Shown: piece by piece, positions 21,307 through 33,500 of the stretch
Layout: every line of letters starts with the position of its first letter
Numbering within the stretch: the stretch's first letter is position 1
Assembly (NCBI GenBank): GCA_005406025.1
Contig: BGZK01001429.1
Location: 90,346-154,345 of the forward strand
Source: Eumeta japonica
Taxonomy: Eukaryota > Arthropoda > Insecta > Lepidoptera > Psychidae
Length of the DNA stretch: 64,000 bases
Direction: 5' to 3'
The notes under the pieces: model-generated
The model's input: the letters and a program-made list of their open reading frames with translations, nothing else
Database searches by the model: none
What the model was told of the DNA's origin: nothing
Program-made: the position numbers and the translations under genes

Positions 21307-22883
21307 TCAATGAAGAAGTCTCGCAAGACGTACCAAATGTGAATCGATTCTCAAGTTGTACCCGATTACTCTGCAGCATAGCTAAAGTATTGCAAGCAAA
21401 TGATTTGTTTCGGGTCAAACGAAAGGTTAATGCATTGACACGAAAAAGAACGGCAACTAAAACGGGTCTCGATCCAACGTGGAAACGTACAAAATGAAAA
21501 CGCAGACGCCAACTCAAAAATGGGGTGAAAATTGTAATGAAAACTATCGACGGCTTTTAAACTTCATAAACTTCATATTCAAAAGGTCGAAACGTTACTT
21601 TTGCTCGAGGCACAAAAATGTTTTGTAAAGGAAACGACACTCATCCGAGAAAGCAAAGCGGTCACACGAAGAAGCCGTCTACGAAAGTTGGCTATGAAAA
21701 TTGATGAAAACGGAGTTCTTCGTCTAAAAAGAAGTATAAAAGCCGCTACCGATGTGTCGTCTACGCTGAATCGCCCCGCTGTGCTCAGCGGCGATAATTC
21801 GATCGCAAAGTTAGTAATTAAACACTACTATGAAAAGTTTAACCGCGGTCACCACAACTCTGTGATAAACGAAATTAGACAAAAATATTAGATCACATCT
21901 TTGCGATCGAAACTGAAAAAAATCGCCTACGAATGTCAATGGTGCAGTATTAATAAAAGTCAGCCAAAAATGCCATCTGCGGAGGGCGATCTACCTCCCG
22001 AACCTCTATATAATCATCAATCTCCCTTCACGTGTACAGGAGTTGATTATTTCGGGCCATGACACTGACGATAGGCCGCAGACACAAAAAAAGGTACGGG
22101 GCACTATTCACATGCTTGACAACACACGCCGTACACATTGAGCCGGCGGAGTCCTTGTCTTCGGACTCTATGATATCGGCTTTGCGCCGTTTTATTGCTT
22201 GAAGAGGCACTCCGATAGTAATATACTCGAATAATGGTACAAACTTTGTCGGCACAGTTAAAGAACTAATAAGTATACGAGAGATACACGAGGACATGAC
22301 GGAAGAGGCCGACATCCCCGACATCTCTTAGAAATTCATACCTCCCGGCGCTCTGAACATAGGGGGCGCCTGGGAACATTTGTGCCATCTGTAAAGACCA
22401 CGTAGGCGGCTACGTTTAGAAAGAGGAGCCCTCGCGTAGAAATTCTCCACGCCCTACTGCTAAAAGCCGAGCACATCGTCACCTCCAAGTCGTTAGCAGA
22501 AGTGGACACCGAACCTACGGAGGCCGAGGGTCTCACGCCTAACCACTTCCTGACTGAGAGTTCCGCCGCCGCAGAGGGCTACTTCGACGACAACGTGCTT
22601 CTTGGACCTGCAAACTGGCAAACGTGTCAACGCCTCGCCAATCACTTCTGGCAGAAGTATGTAGTTGAAAGAGTACTCACCTACTTTTGCGCGCCGTCGG
22701 GCTCGCAGTGACCGTACATGTCGCGCGCCCTCACCACTTTGATACTCGTGGCCTCGAAGCAAGATTGAGAAGACCTACCCGGATCCTGACAACCAAGTCC
22801 GTGTGGTGCACCTCGAAACAACTGGAGGCGTTTTGCGGCGTCCCACTTGGAAGATCGTCGTGCTGATGTCATTCGAGGATTAG
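21307..22883 (+). mobile_element. Bel/Pao LTR retrotransposon fragment (integrase end of pol), decayed
   Basis: Plus-strand reading with frameshifts and stops matches the 3' part of a Bel/Pao pol gene. A pre-integrase linker ('RFSSCTRLLCSIAKVL', about 21340) comes first. A zinc-binding segment with HYYEKFNRGHH and CQWC (21810-21950) follows. The integrase core starts 'TGVDYFGP' (about 22035) and continues 'ALFTCLTTHAVHIEPAES'. A 'GGAWEHL' motif and 'GLTPNHFLTES' follow, and a terminal 'VRVVHLETTGGVLRRP' motif precedes the stop at 22881-22883. The second catalytic Asp appears as Asn ('YSNNGTNF', codon at 22230-22232). Protease, reverse transcriptase and 5' LTR are absent. It starts exactly where copy A similarity to copy B ends. 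Not functional. Confidence 0.88.
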
Positions 22884-23260
22884 TTATTAAGAATTGTCTA
22901 TACGTAAAATTTGTATATTTTTGCCTGCATTTATTGCTTGTGTATATTTATTGTGTTTTAGAATATTTCTTGTTTTATTTTTATTGTGTTTTGTCGTATT
23001 TAATGGTAAATACGACATTATTGTAATGCGCGGTCTGTACGGTACCATTACGAATCGGTGTACCGAGCCCATGTGACGCTCATACGTCAAATATGTGAAG
23101 TGCATAGCCACGTTCCTTCGAATATAATGTATGCAGCTCATTTTTTCGGGCAAATGCGCCATCTACAAATTGCAGTGGAATCGGTGCATCCATCCGTCGC
23201 AGTTATCATAGATGAATATGAATATATACTCCAGCTATCACTTGTGAAGCTCGTGCTACA
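22884..23260 (+). mobile_element. Possible 3' non-coding tail or LTR of the Bel/Pao fragment
   Basis: Follows the pol stop. Composition shifts at about 23025 ('tgtaatgcgcggtctgtacgg'), which may mark an LTR start, but with no second copy in the window the borders cannot be set. Confidence 0.35.
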
Positions 23261-24861
23261 ATGAAATCTAAATATTAATGCTGTCCATCATTTTCCCCAC
23301 ACACCGCAAGAAATCTGTTCTCCGAGGCGATTGTGAAAGAAATTCGAGGTGAGGGATTATGCGGCGGTGCAGAAATCGCCGTTACAAAAATTTTTAATGT
23401 TCTTTCTTCATTTAAATTCTACATGCCTTTAGAGACACATTGAATTACCTCTAAAGACATGTTGCTGAATTGCTGAGCATGTAATGGTCTCTGACGAGTT
23501 TTGGTCTTGATAATATTGAAATAACGTTGAATATATGTTGTTTCGTCGTCAAAATAGTCTCTATTTCATTTTCGGTGGTACTAACAGAGCTGACCCAGTA
23601 AAATACACACTGAAGCAGTCACAGGCGTACCCAGCATCTGGCCTGGGGGGGATAAGTCAAATTTTTTTTAGGTCAGATCGTGTAAACAGGGCATAACATA
23701 TTGTAGAACATACAATTTCCAGGGCAACTATCCTCCTCTGCCCTAACCCTATAAGTACGCTCATGGAAGCAATAAGTAGTTCATTATCAAGAGTTTACAT
23801 CTATTCAAAAATTTGAGTCCTTTTCTTGTTGAGCTTTGCCGTTTCGCTGCTCCCAATTCTGAATTTTAGTATTCTTGTCTCAACGCTATCTCTTTTATTT
23901 GATTTGTTGTTGAAATCTTTATGTATTACCTCAACTTTATTCTCAGGATGCGTTGAAGTCGCCATATACACTTCTACGATCTCCAACGGAGAACATGGAA
24001 GGCAAAATTAATTTTAAGAGTGACTTTGTGAAAAGTCAATTTAAAAGGAGATGGTGAGAGGGGTCTTTAATCATCAACCTATAGAATAATTAAAGCAGAG
24101 ATCAAAAACAAAACACACCGTATGAATGTTATCTGCATGTGTGAAAGACAGACATTTGCTATATAAAAGTGAATTTATGAGGAGTAAAAATACAATTATT
24201 GTTATCATTTAAATTTAATTTCGTCTAATTCGGTTCGCATATGATATATATGTCATTACATGTGCACATATTAATCTTGACAACCGTGGTGGGATGCATC
24301 CGAAAAATAAAATTGTGACAAAGAGGCCACTGCCGGATATATCAGACATTATTATTAATTTTTTTCTTTATACTTTATTTCCACGTAATTAAAGAACAAA
24401 AATTAAAGTGTATGTGATTCTAATGAATCAAATGGTTTTACTAATACATAAATTTACCTTATATCCAAACCCCGAAACGTCATAATATTGTGACAAAAAA
24501 CCCAATTTTTTTCAATGAAAATCATCGATATTCTTATATAGTGATAAAGCCAAGGTCGAATATATCCGACAATAATGATACGACAGTTGATTTACTTTTT
24601 TTTTGTTAAATTTAATTGCTCCAATAGTTTTGAAGTTCCCCGTGATTTGATTTAGAAATTTTCGATTGGAAACTCAATTAAGGGAATTTTATAAATTAAT
24701 TCTACACGGAATTTTTTTTTCTATAGCATAGTTTAAGAACAAACGAGTAGGCGAGCCATCAGAGAGTAGATGGTCATTGCCACCCTTGATTAATGGAGGG
24801 GTAAGTGGAGCGATGAATGAGGGAATAAGGTGATGGAAAGGGAAATGAGGTGATGAAGGGG
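23261..24861. other. Spacer between duplication copies
   Basis: No gene recognised. A minus-strand open frame at 23801-23986 (61 codons, polar and charged) has no family I can name. It could belong to the left part of copy B (partner outside the window) or be later insertion. Confidence 0.5.
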
Positions 24862-25680
24862 GGAATGGGGGAAATGGACGGGAGATTGGTTAGATGGAGG
24901 GAAGACTGAGCTCTCGGAACTCTCACTCACTGGATGAAAAGTAATAGCAGAAGCTGTTGATTCGCGTCTGTATTCTTTGAAATTAGTATTTCATCCATTG
25001 AGCCGGTTCATTTTCAGTTCTGTGGCTAAGTTGACTATAGTATGGCTCTATCACGAATTATTTTTCTAATATAATGTTATTAATTTTTAATCAATACCAA
25101 TAAATCAAAAGAGATTTGTATCTAATTCTTTACATCATTCGAATTTATTTAAATAAATCCGTAAGTCACTATGAAATCGCAACGTATTTAAACCTATTAC
25201 TAGATAGATGCAATCTTTACTCTAAAAAGCCAATGTCGAAAAAATCCGACCTTTTATGGCGTCATACTATTATTATTATAGACACGATTATATTAAACTT
25301 TCTTAGTAATTTCAGAGCCCGTGTAGGAAATATCCTACCGTTTCATACGTCACAGACGATCTACTTATTTAACAAGTATTGTTCTCGTAATATTTCTCAT
25401 TGAGAAAATTAAAAAGAGGTGCACGTATATACAAACTTAATTTAAACTTAGGAGCTTTTTTTTTTAATGTACCAATTTATTTTCCTATCCCAATGAAAAT
25501 AAATTGTCTAATTTTAAAATATTCTTTTGTGTGTTTATAATTTGATAACTATATTTACGATATCCTTTTAGATTACTTTTGAGTTCTTATTATATTCCTT
25601 GTGGTTCTGTAATATTTACTTACTTAAAGAAAACTAATAAATAAATATAGAAAAATAAAAATATAGGGTTCTGTTATTAA

Positions 25681-25731
25681 ATATATATGTGCGTGCGTGA
25701 GTGCGCGCGCGCGCGTGTGTGTGTGTGTGTG
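25681..25731. repeat. (GC/GT)n microsatellite
   Basis: Tract of alternating purine/pyrimidine, TG, CG and GT steps, at the place where copy A has an (AT)n tract. Confidence 0.9.
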
Positions 25732-25916
25732 AAATATAGACTCGTCTTGTGTACACGTGCCTCGCGCACACAAGATAGTCTACAAGAGCGGCAGAGAGAA
25801 GGCATGATGATACAAGAAAGCGTCATGCCGTTTGCTGTCACGGTCGTCGTCAAGGCGCATTAATAGATATTTCACATCAAAATACTACTATGTTTTATCA
25901 AAGCTTAAATAATTTT

Positions 25917-26281
25917 GTCATATGGTTATCTAAGTTATGTTAAAAGTAGTAACATAATATGACATCAACCGACCTAAAAAATTACTCTCGGCGACAAACG
26001 TCGAATAAAAAATATTTGTGAACTGTATACATACTACTTTTATTGTTATGCCCAATATTCTCAATTTTTACTTTCCCATAAAGCACATGGCTTATGCGAA
26101 TTTATAGGTTAAACCAATATTTTCAGCATTAAAATAGACAATCAGGTTGGTATATGAAATACACCAAGATGAAGAAAAGCTATTTAATTTACATGGTGAT
26201 AACGACAGGAGATGTCATTAAGAAGTACCGGACAACATAATCGCGGCATAGGTGGCGACACCTATGCCGCGATTATGTTGT
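25917..26281 (+). repeat. Single copy of the local repeat in copy B, with palindrome
   Basis: Matches unit 2 of copy A (1753-2116), including the 23 bp-arm palindrome (26232-26281), while its left flank ('aatactactatgttttatcaaagc') matches the left flank of unit 1 (about 945-990). This is the expected product of a deletion between the two units. Confidence 0.85.
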
Positions 26282-27374
26282 GTACATTTATGTTGTGTGT
26301 GAAATATTGTGTATATCTGGACACTAAATTGTACTTCGAAACTTGAAATTTTACGAAATAAAATATAGTCCATTTTTCTTTAACTAATACTAGGTTCAAA
26401 CAAAGACATGCTATGCTCTTTTCATTTTTATTCGTCGATCTAATAAAATACTGATTTAGTAACTTTTCTTTATATACAAAATCAATGTGATAAAGGTTTT
26501 ATTTATTTTGTTCTATCAAATAAATTCAAATATCACAACAACATCAAGAATTCTGGTTTTTGTTTATTTATCAAATCATGTATAGCAGACAAGCGTATCG
26601 GGCGATGCACTTATATTCTGCATAGATGGAAATAATAATTGTAAAAATTATGAAAAAAAAGTACCATCGATTAATAAAGAGCTATACTATTTTTGAATTC
26701 GCCTGTAATTTTTTAAACTTTATTACTCCATAGATTATAGACGCGTTAAAAATAACATGTAAATCCGATACAGCTTTGTCTGAACTTAATTTAATTTCTT
26801 GAAATCTTTTAGTACAACGGAAACCCCTTTACTGAACAGCTTAAATTCAACTTCTGCATTTTAACGAGAAACAGTTAAAATTAGTCCGATTCAACGAGTT
26901 CAGGAATAAAATCTCTGAACTATTTAAGTTTATTAAAATGGTTCAAAAATAATTCCTTAACCTCTACGTACAGCACGAAGCACAAAATTCTGTCGCTATG
27001 AAATTATTCACGAAAGCGTCCTAATGGCGTAAAATAAAAATAGACCGGAAGAACAAGGAAGGTTTGGGGAGCGTGGTACACAACGCACGAAACTTTGAAG
27101 CTGTAAAGTTCATCACGAAAGCATCGTAATGGCATAAAATAGGAACAAGCGAAAAAGAAGGAAAGATCGAGAAACGTATCGTAGCCCATTTATAGCTGCA
27201 AAGTATCATGGTTGTGCTGTACTTGCGCATTGCTTCATTCACAGGCAATTCAGTTTCGTGCACTGTAATCGATTTTTTGATTATCGATCTTAAATCGATT
27301 TCTTATATGACTTTCGGAACACATGTGTGCCCTAACGTGTGGCGGGCTTTGGATTTTACGATGATTCTTCGCCC
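26282..27374. other. Copy B sequence upstream of hAT-3
   Basis: No gene seen; conserved with copy A 2117-3057 and 4261-4455. Short MITE pieces at 26960-27190 explain the small open frames here. No hAT-1 insertion is present. Confidence 0.6.
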
Positions 27375-30222
27375 CAGTGTAGCCAACCCTACAGTTTTAA
27401 CTGTAGATCTACAGTTTCTTGGAAATTCTCTCAGTTTTTAGTTTAGGCCTCGATATCTACAGTTTTGTGCTTATGATTCTAGCGCCACCTTTATTTGCTA
27501 CGTGGTAGTCCGTGCATTAAGTCAACTTCAGTAAAACCAACTGTCATCGAACCTGAGGTAGTACTCATCAATCGATTTAATAGATGACGTTAGCAGTGGA
27601 CAGTCGTAGATTGTTTCGGTCGATGTCCGTTTTACCGACATTCTATTTTTCTTACTTGGGAATCCCCGCGGATGCTTTGACAATTGAGATATATGTACTT
27701 GACTGTGCATTCACTCATTCCATCATTCTCAGATTAAATTCTTTGTTGTTCTGTTTACGTTGTGAGTTGAGCAAAAAAAGTTACGATTATGCAAAGCGGT
27801 AGTAGTGATAGTGAATCAGATGTTGACAAATCCCCAGAAAGAAAGAACGATACGAGCAAAAATTTATTTACTCTTGGCTCGACAATGAAAAGTTTAGTGG
27901 ATGGCTCGCAAAAAGTAAAAAAGGTAACACATATTTTTACTGCTCTGCATGCGACTGTGATCGTAAATGCGGAATTCAAGAATTGACGCGACACACAAAT
28001 TCAACAAAGCACCAAAGAAGCTGTAGAAAAATGCAAAAGCAACCTAAGCTTACGTCTTTATTTGCATCTTCATCAAAATCACAGGAACCGAAGCAAATGT
28101 CAAAAGCCGGCGAAATCAAATTAACATGTTTTATTGCGGAACATAATCTTGCATTTAATGTGGCCTCACATTTGACTAATTTAGTAAAATCGATGTGTCC
28201 AGATTCAAAAACTGCTGAACATTTGTCTATGAGCCGAACAAAAGCAAAATCTATTGTAGTAAATGTGACAGGAAAAACCGCCTAAGAAAACTTAATAAAA
28301 AATTAAGAGAAAATGAGTTTGCATTGCTGGTAGATGAGAGTACTGATAAGTCGATAATCAAGCATTTAGCTTTAATAGCAAGAATAGTCAACACACATTA
28401 TGAAGTAGAAGATAAATTTCTAACTTTGATACCGATCACCGACGGCTCAGCGAAAATCTTGTACGCAAAAATTGTTGAATATTTTAATGACAAAGAAATT
28501 CCATACAAAAAGAATTTGTTAGGATTTGCTGCTGATGGCGCCAATGTTATGTTCGGCGCAAATAACTCGATGATGACTCATTTGAAGAATGACGTTCCTA
28601 ATCTTTTCATTATGAAATGTATATGCCATTCATTTGCGCTTTGCGCATCAAACGCATGCGAAAAATTGCCGAGGGGTCTTGAAGATTTTTGATGCGAAGT
28701 TTTCAATCACATCCAAAATTTACCTAAGCGCATAAGTGATTTTAAAACTTTTCAGGCGTTTACAAATGTAAAACCACATAAAATGTTACATCCTGCACAA
28801 ACCAGATGGCTATCGTTGAATGAAGTCGTGAATAGATTGTTGGAACAACTTCCAGCTATAAAATTATATTTCCAATCAGCAGTGCTTACAGATCGTCTTC
28901 TTTCTGCCCAAAGCATTTTGATAAAAGCCATGGAACCGACAACCGAATGATACTTGGAATTTCTACGATTTGCTTTACCAATATTCACAGATTTGAATAA
29001 AGAAATGCAGGCAGAAAAACCAAAGTTGTACTTATTATATGATCAGATCTGCACAGCATATGTGACAATTTTAGAATGCTTTATACAACCGGTTTATTTG
29101 GAACTAACAAAAGAAGACATAAATAAAGCCAAAGATATCTTAAATGCCAAAGAACAAAAAATATTAAGTGTTGATGTGAATGACGTGGGAATCCATTTGC
29201 CGTTATTAGAAACAAATGTAGGAGGAATGGTACCAAATTTAATTCGATTGAAAAGAGATACTCAAGAGTTAGACAACGAGAAACTGTCCAATTTTTACAC
29301 GAAATGTAAAGAGTTTTACATTGAAGCAGCAGCACAAATCAAACAAAGATTTCCTTTCGATGATAAAGAACGTCAGGCACTGAAGTGTTTGCAGATGCTG
29401 AACCCACAAGTGATTTTAAGTCATGAATTTAACAAAAAACATATAACTTCAATTTCTGAACTATTATACCATATCCCAGGTATTTGTCCAGAAAATATAA
29501 CAGAATTAGATAGAGAATGGAGAACCCTTCGCAAGACCAATTTTGAATTTAATGAGACTGAGACGCCTAGTGTAGAAGAATTTTGGTGGCATGTTTCTAA
29601 ATTAAAAAAAGGCGATGGCTCTGTGATGTTTCCACTGTTATCGACTTTAACCAGAAAGCTTCTATGTTTGCCGCACAGTACTGCTATGGTAGAACGCTTG
29701 TTTTCCAGCATTAATCTTATGAAAACTAAGCTAAGAAATAAACTTTCTACGACAACAATAAAAGGTACCTTGCACACCAAGTCAGAAATTAAAAATTGTT
29801 TTGAGTTCAATGCGACGAATGATCATTAAAAAAATCAATCAAAATATGTACGGTTTCAAGAATATAGATGAAACGGAAAATCAAGAAGACTTTCAAATTG
29901 AAAATGAGATTGTAGCTAGTAATATTAACTAACATGTTTATCTGCTGATCCGCTACTATTTCATTGTGTTGCAATACTAGCTCTTAATTACTAATTTTAT
30001 TTGACTTAATGTATGTATCTTTATGATTAAAACTTCGAGAATCACATGAATTTTCTTGTTTTTAATTGCCTCTCTAAAATTTATTCTCTTTTTTACTATC
30101 ATTCAATGATAAAAATATAAAGGTGTAGATTTACTGTTTTTTAATTTGATATTTACAGTTTTCTACAGTTTTTTTTTTTTGAGAATATCTAATTTGGCTC
30201 TATGCTGGGGTTGGCAACACTG
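27375..30222 (+). mobile_element. hAT transposon hAT-3, nearly full length but broken, copy B only
   Basis: Perfect 8 bp target duplication CTTCGCCC (27367-27374 and 30223-30230). Inverted ends are CAGTGTAGCCAACCC and GGGTTGGCAACACTG (one mismatch). Coding remnant on the plus strand: BED-like zinc finger around 27940-28030 ('YCSACDCD' then 'LTRHTNSTKH'), catalytic-region motifs 'LLVDESTDKSIIKHLALIAR' (28324 on) and 'AADGANVMFG', C-terminal dimerisation region in 28954-29829 ('HSTAMVERLFSSINLMKTKL'). It is broken by two frameshifts (near 27983 and 28300), a TGA at 28690-28692 and a TGA near 28948, so not autonomous as read. Copy A has no insertion. The right end lies 14 bp before the ECI-B TATA box. 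Confidence 0.95.
28324..29829 (+). pseudogene. hAT-3 transposase remnant
   Basis: Two long frames in the same phase (28324-28692 and 28954-29829), separated by in-frame TGA codons. The stretch between them is also readable in the same frame, so few changes separate it from an open frame. This indicates a fairly recent insertion. The family is ZNF862/KIAA1586-like hAT judged from motif style; I cannot search to confirm it. Confidence 0.8.
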
Positions 30223-30236
30223 CTTCGCCCTCTAGG

Positions 30237-30275
30237 TATATAAAGTTCTATTCTGTGAATTCAAAACTTTAGTCA
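30237..30275 (+). promoter_or_regulatory. Putative core promoter of ECI-B
   Basis: TATATAAAG at 30237-30245 and the initiator-like 'ctttagtca' near 30268-30276, homologous to the copy A promoter (TATATATA plus TTCAGTA). A non-coding first exon would end at 30308 before GTGAGT. hAT-3 ends at 30222, so all older upstream sequence is displaced by 2.85 kb. Confidence 0.6.
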
Positions 30276-30529
30276 ATTCTGTGCTGTTAACAGGGTTCAA
30301 GGTTCAAAGTGAGTATTAATTGAAAACGAAATGACGGTATTTCTTGAATGATAATAGTTTGGATAGCACATTAATAATATATTTTACAGAACTATAAATA
30401 AAATTGAAAATAATTACGTAGTCTTCTCATTTGTATCTAATTTTCCTTCCAATATTTATGACCTTAGTAATAAATATATATTTTGATACCAATAGCACAA
30501 AATGTTTTGCCTACACTTATTATTACAGA

Positions 30530-33500
30530 ATGATTCCAATAAAAAATTTAATACAAAATTCCAAACGTGTAATACAATATGGAAGACCATTATCAAGTAA
30601 AGCAAACCCGTTAGTTGATATGGCTGTGGACAATGATGGCATTGCTGTGGTCACCCTTCAAAGGCCACCAGTCAATAGTCTAAATCTAGATTTACTTCAA
30701 GCAATGAATAACACTTTCGATGATGTTGCTAAGAACAAATCCAAGGGAATGATTTTAACTTCAGTGAGTTAATATTTTTTTATTAAATTATTGTCAATAT
30801 TTTATAAGGCTTATTTTATGACATGAAATGAAATCAAGCATATTTTATTTCTAGGCATCACCAACAGTTTTCTCTGCAGGCTTAGACATTATGGAAATGT
30901 ATAAACCGGACCCCAAGAGAGTTGAGACTTTCTGGGTCACTTTACAAGATATGTGGCTCAAATTATTTGGTGCATCATTTCCCACTGCTGCTGCTATAAA
31001 TGTAATTAAATCATTATGATTTCAATGTAATAATTTTAGATGAAGAAATATTTAACTTTTAAAAATTTGTGAAGAATATTGCACATCTTAGTAACATAAA
31101 CAAATTTATATATGAATAATGAAATTTTATATAATAGGTACCATTGAGTTGGAAAATTATTAAATAATATCTATTTCACTTCTGCACTGGAAGTGTTTAG
31201 TTTAGATACTTAGCAAATAAAATATTTAAATGTCACATTTATTTAATAATTTTCCATATATAAAATCAGAAAAGGTAATTCAAAAAACCTTCTAATTTAG
31301 TATAGCAATATCACATTTAAAGAGTATTTAATTTTTTAAGAGTAACAACTCTAATCATATAGTATCCCCTAGTTGGAACCTGACCCCACACCTAAACATT
31401 ATGAAATTAATAAAGTCGTTTTATAGAATGATAATTATAATTTTCTGGGATCTAGTACGTTCATGGGCAACACCTACAATAGATTAGTTTAAATAATATT
31501 GCTAAGATAAACAAGAAAAACCTTTCTTAACTTATCAATCAGAATTTGCCGTTATTGTTTCATAAAAAGGCAAGACCTTATACTGTTCATAAACTTGTTT
31601 CAACATTACAAAGGTTACATAATCATGTTTACCAGTTTTAGCTTCAACTGACTACTGTTTATTTCACAACTCGTAACAATATTTTTTCTGAGAACTAGTA
31701 GTGAAATGCTTCAGACAAATGGAATTGTTACTTTTTATTAAGTTATAACAACTCTATTTATTTGTAAGATTTTAAATTGGTAATTAAAATTAAATAATCT
31801 TGTAATTCACCCATATTATGTAATTTGTTAGACTAAAGCTGAAAATAAAATTTATGTTATTGCAAGTTCTTTGTAGAAACTAGGTTTTTATACATGACAA
31901 CAGAGAGCAAAATTAATTCATAATTCTAGTTATGGGTCGAAACCTTATGATCATTATTACTAGACCACATAGTGTTATCATATGATGAATTTATTTTAAT
32001 GTTATATATTAAACTTTTTTAGTTTTTATTATTTATAAAAACTAAAAAAGTTTACTTACAAATTTAGAAATATGACTAATAGAAATAAAATCCTCATTTT
32101 CATACTGAAACATCGAGAACATTAATTTGTGATTATGGTACATTCTCCCTCCATCACCTTACTTCCCTACCATTAGATATCCTATTCATATCCAAGACAC
32201 CAGCAACATATTGGTGACTCCTCTGGTCCATGTGTTCATGGGCAGCAGTAAACACCTACTTTCTGGTGGCTTACATGTTCGTTTGGCCCTTGAACTTACA
32301 AAGAAAAAAAAATGAAATTTCTAATACATAACATGCTTCCTTTCTTAAACCATAACTCTGTGTCACATTTGTCCATTTTTTACAAAAATAATATAAAGTC
32401 ACACCTATTTCCCAGAAGGTTAGGCAGAAACTAGATATCCATGTGGTATAATCTTTGCATATCTCTTGCTTTGCTTACATCGTAGATTCATCAATCTTTT
32501 CATACAAGCTTTTTGGTTTCAGGTACTTAAAATTTGACCCTTTTTTAATATATCATCAATTTGATCTGCATAGGATCTTTTAGGGCGGCTCTTCCGACCT
32601 TTCCGTCACACACATTTGCTCTATAGATTTGTTTTGTCAGACATTTAATTCGCCCTTTCCAGATGGCCAATCCACCACAACATACCTCTTTCTATTCAAG
32701 TCACCACATCTTTCAAATCATATGACATCACTTTTCCTACATATTATCTTTCAAAAACACTCCTCACACATTACACAGAGATCATATCTCTAACGCATTG
32801 ATATTTCATTTGTTTTTGTCGTGTATTAACATAATTTTCTATCATGGCAATGGATTTTAAATGTTTTTTTTAATAATTTTTAGGGTCATGCACCAGCTGG
32901 TGGTTGTTTAATAGCTACATCGTGTGAATATCGAGTAATGCTTTCAGGAAAATTTACTATTGGACTTAATGAAACTGCTTTAGGTATTGTTGCACCCACA
33001 TGGTTTCAAGATTCTTTAAGGCACACCATACCTACCAGACAAGCAGAAATAGCTCTCACAACTGGCAAAATGTTTACAGTCGATGAAGCTCTGAAGGTAT
33101 CAAATATTTTTATAACACTTTTCTCCATATAAAAACATTTTTTCTAAATTATAATAGAAGATAATTTGAATGGTCTTCGTAGAGTTCTCATTAAATAGAA
33201 AACTTCTGCACTAATGTAGGCATTATACAATAAAGAAGGTGCGGTGTCTATTTAGGAGGTAGTTCAATCATCATCAAATTTGCTATCACAAGGTGTCAGT
33301 ATCGAACCTATTTCATACTAAATATATAGACTCATTTAAATTTTCGATAGTAATATATATTTAATTAAACTATAGAACAATAAAAACTAGACAGAAGAAA
33401 TAGTGTTTATAGTGAAACAATGAACAAACTTTGTTGATAAGTAATAATGCATGTCTGATAACAAAAAAGCTCTTTGTATTTGATCATTTGGAGATAAAAC

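Larger units (their letters stand above)
31002..32883 (+). other. ECI-B intron 2
   Basis: Contains the orthologous SINE-like (32130-32320) and LINE (32410-32790, minus strand) fragments and a copy-B-specific hairpin at 32011-32053. Confidence 0.75.

Noticed and set aside
22028..22872. Several minus-strand open frames
   Set aside because: Shadows of the Bel/Pao integrase remnant, which reads coherently on the plus strand.
27004..27263. Minus-strand frames near the hAT-3 left side
   Set aside because: Cover a MITE family seen at several other sites; no conserved domain.
29081..29810. Long minus-strand frames inside hAT-3
   Set aside because: Antisense of the transposase; the plus strand carries the recognisable motifs.
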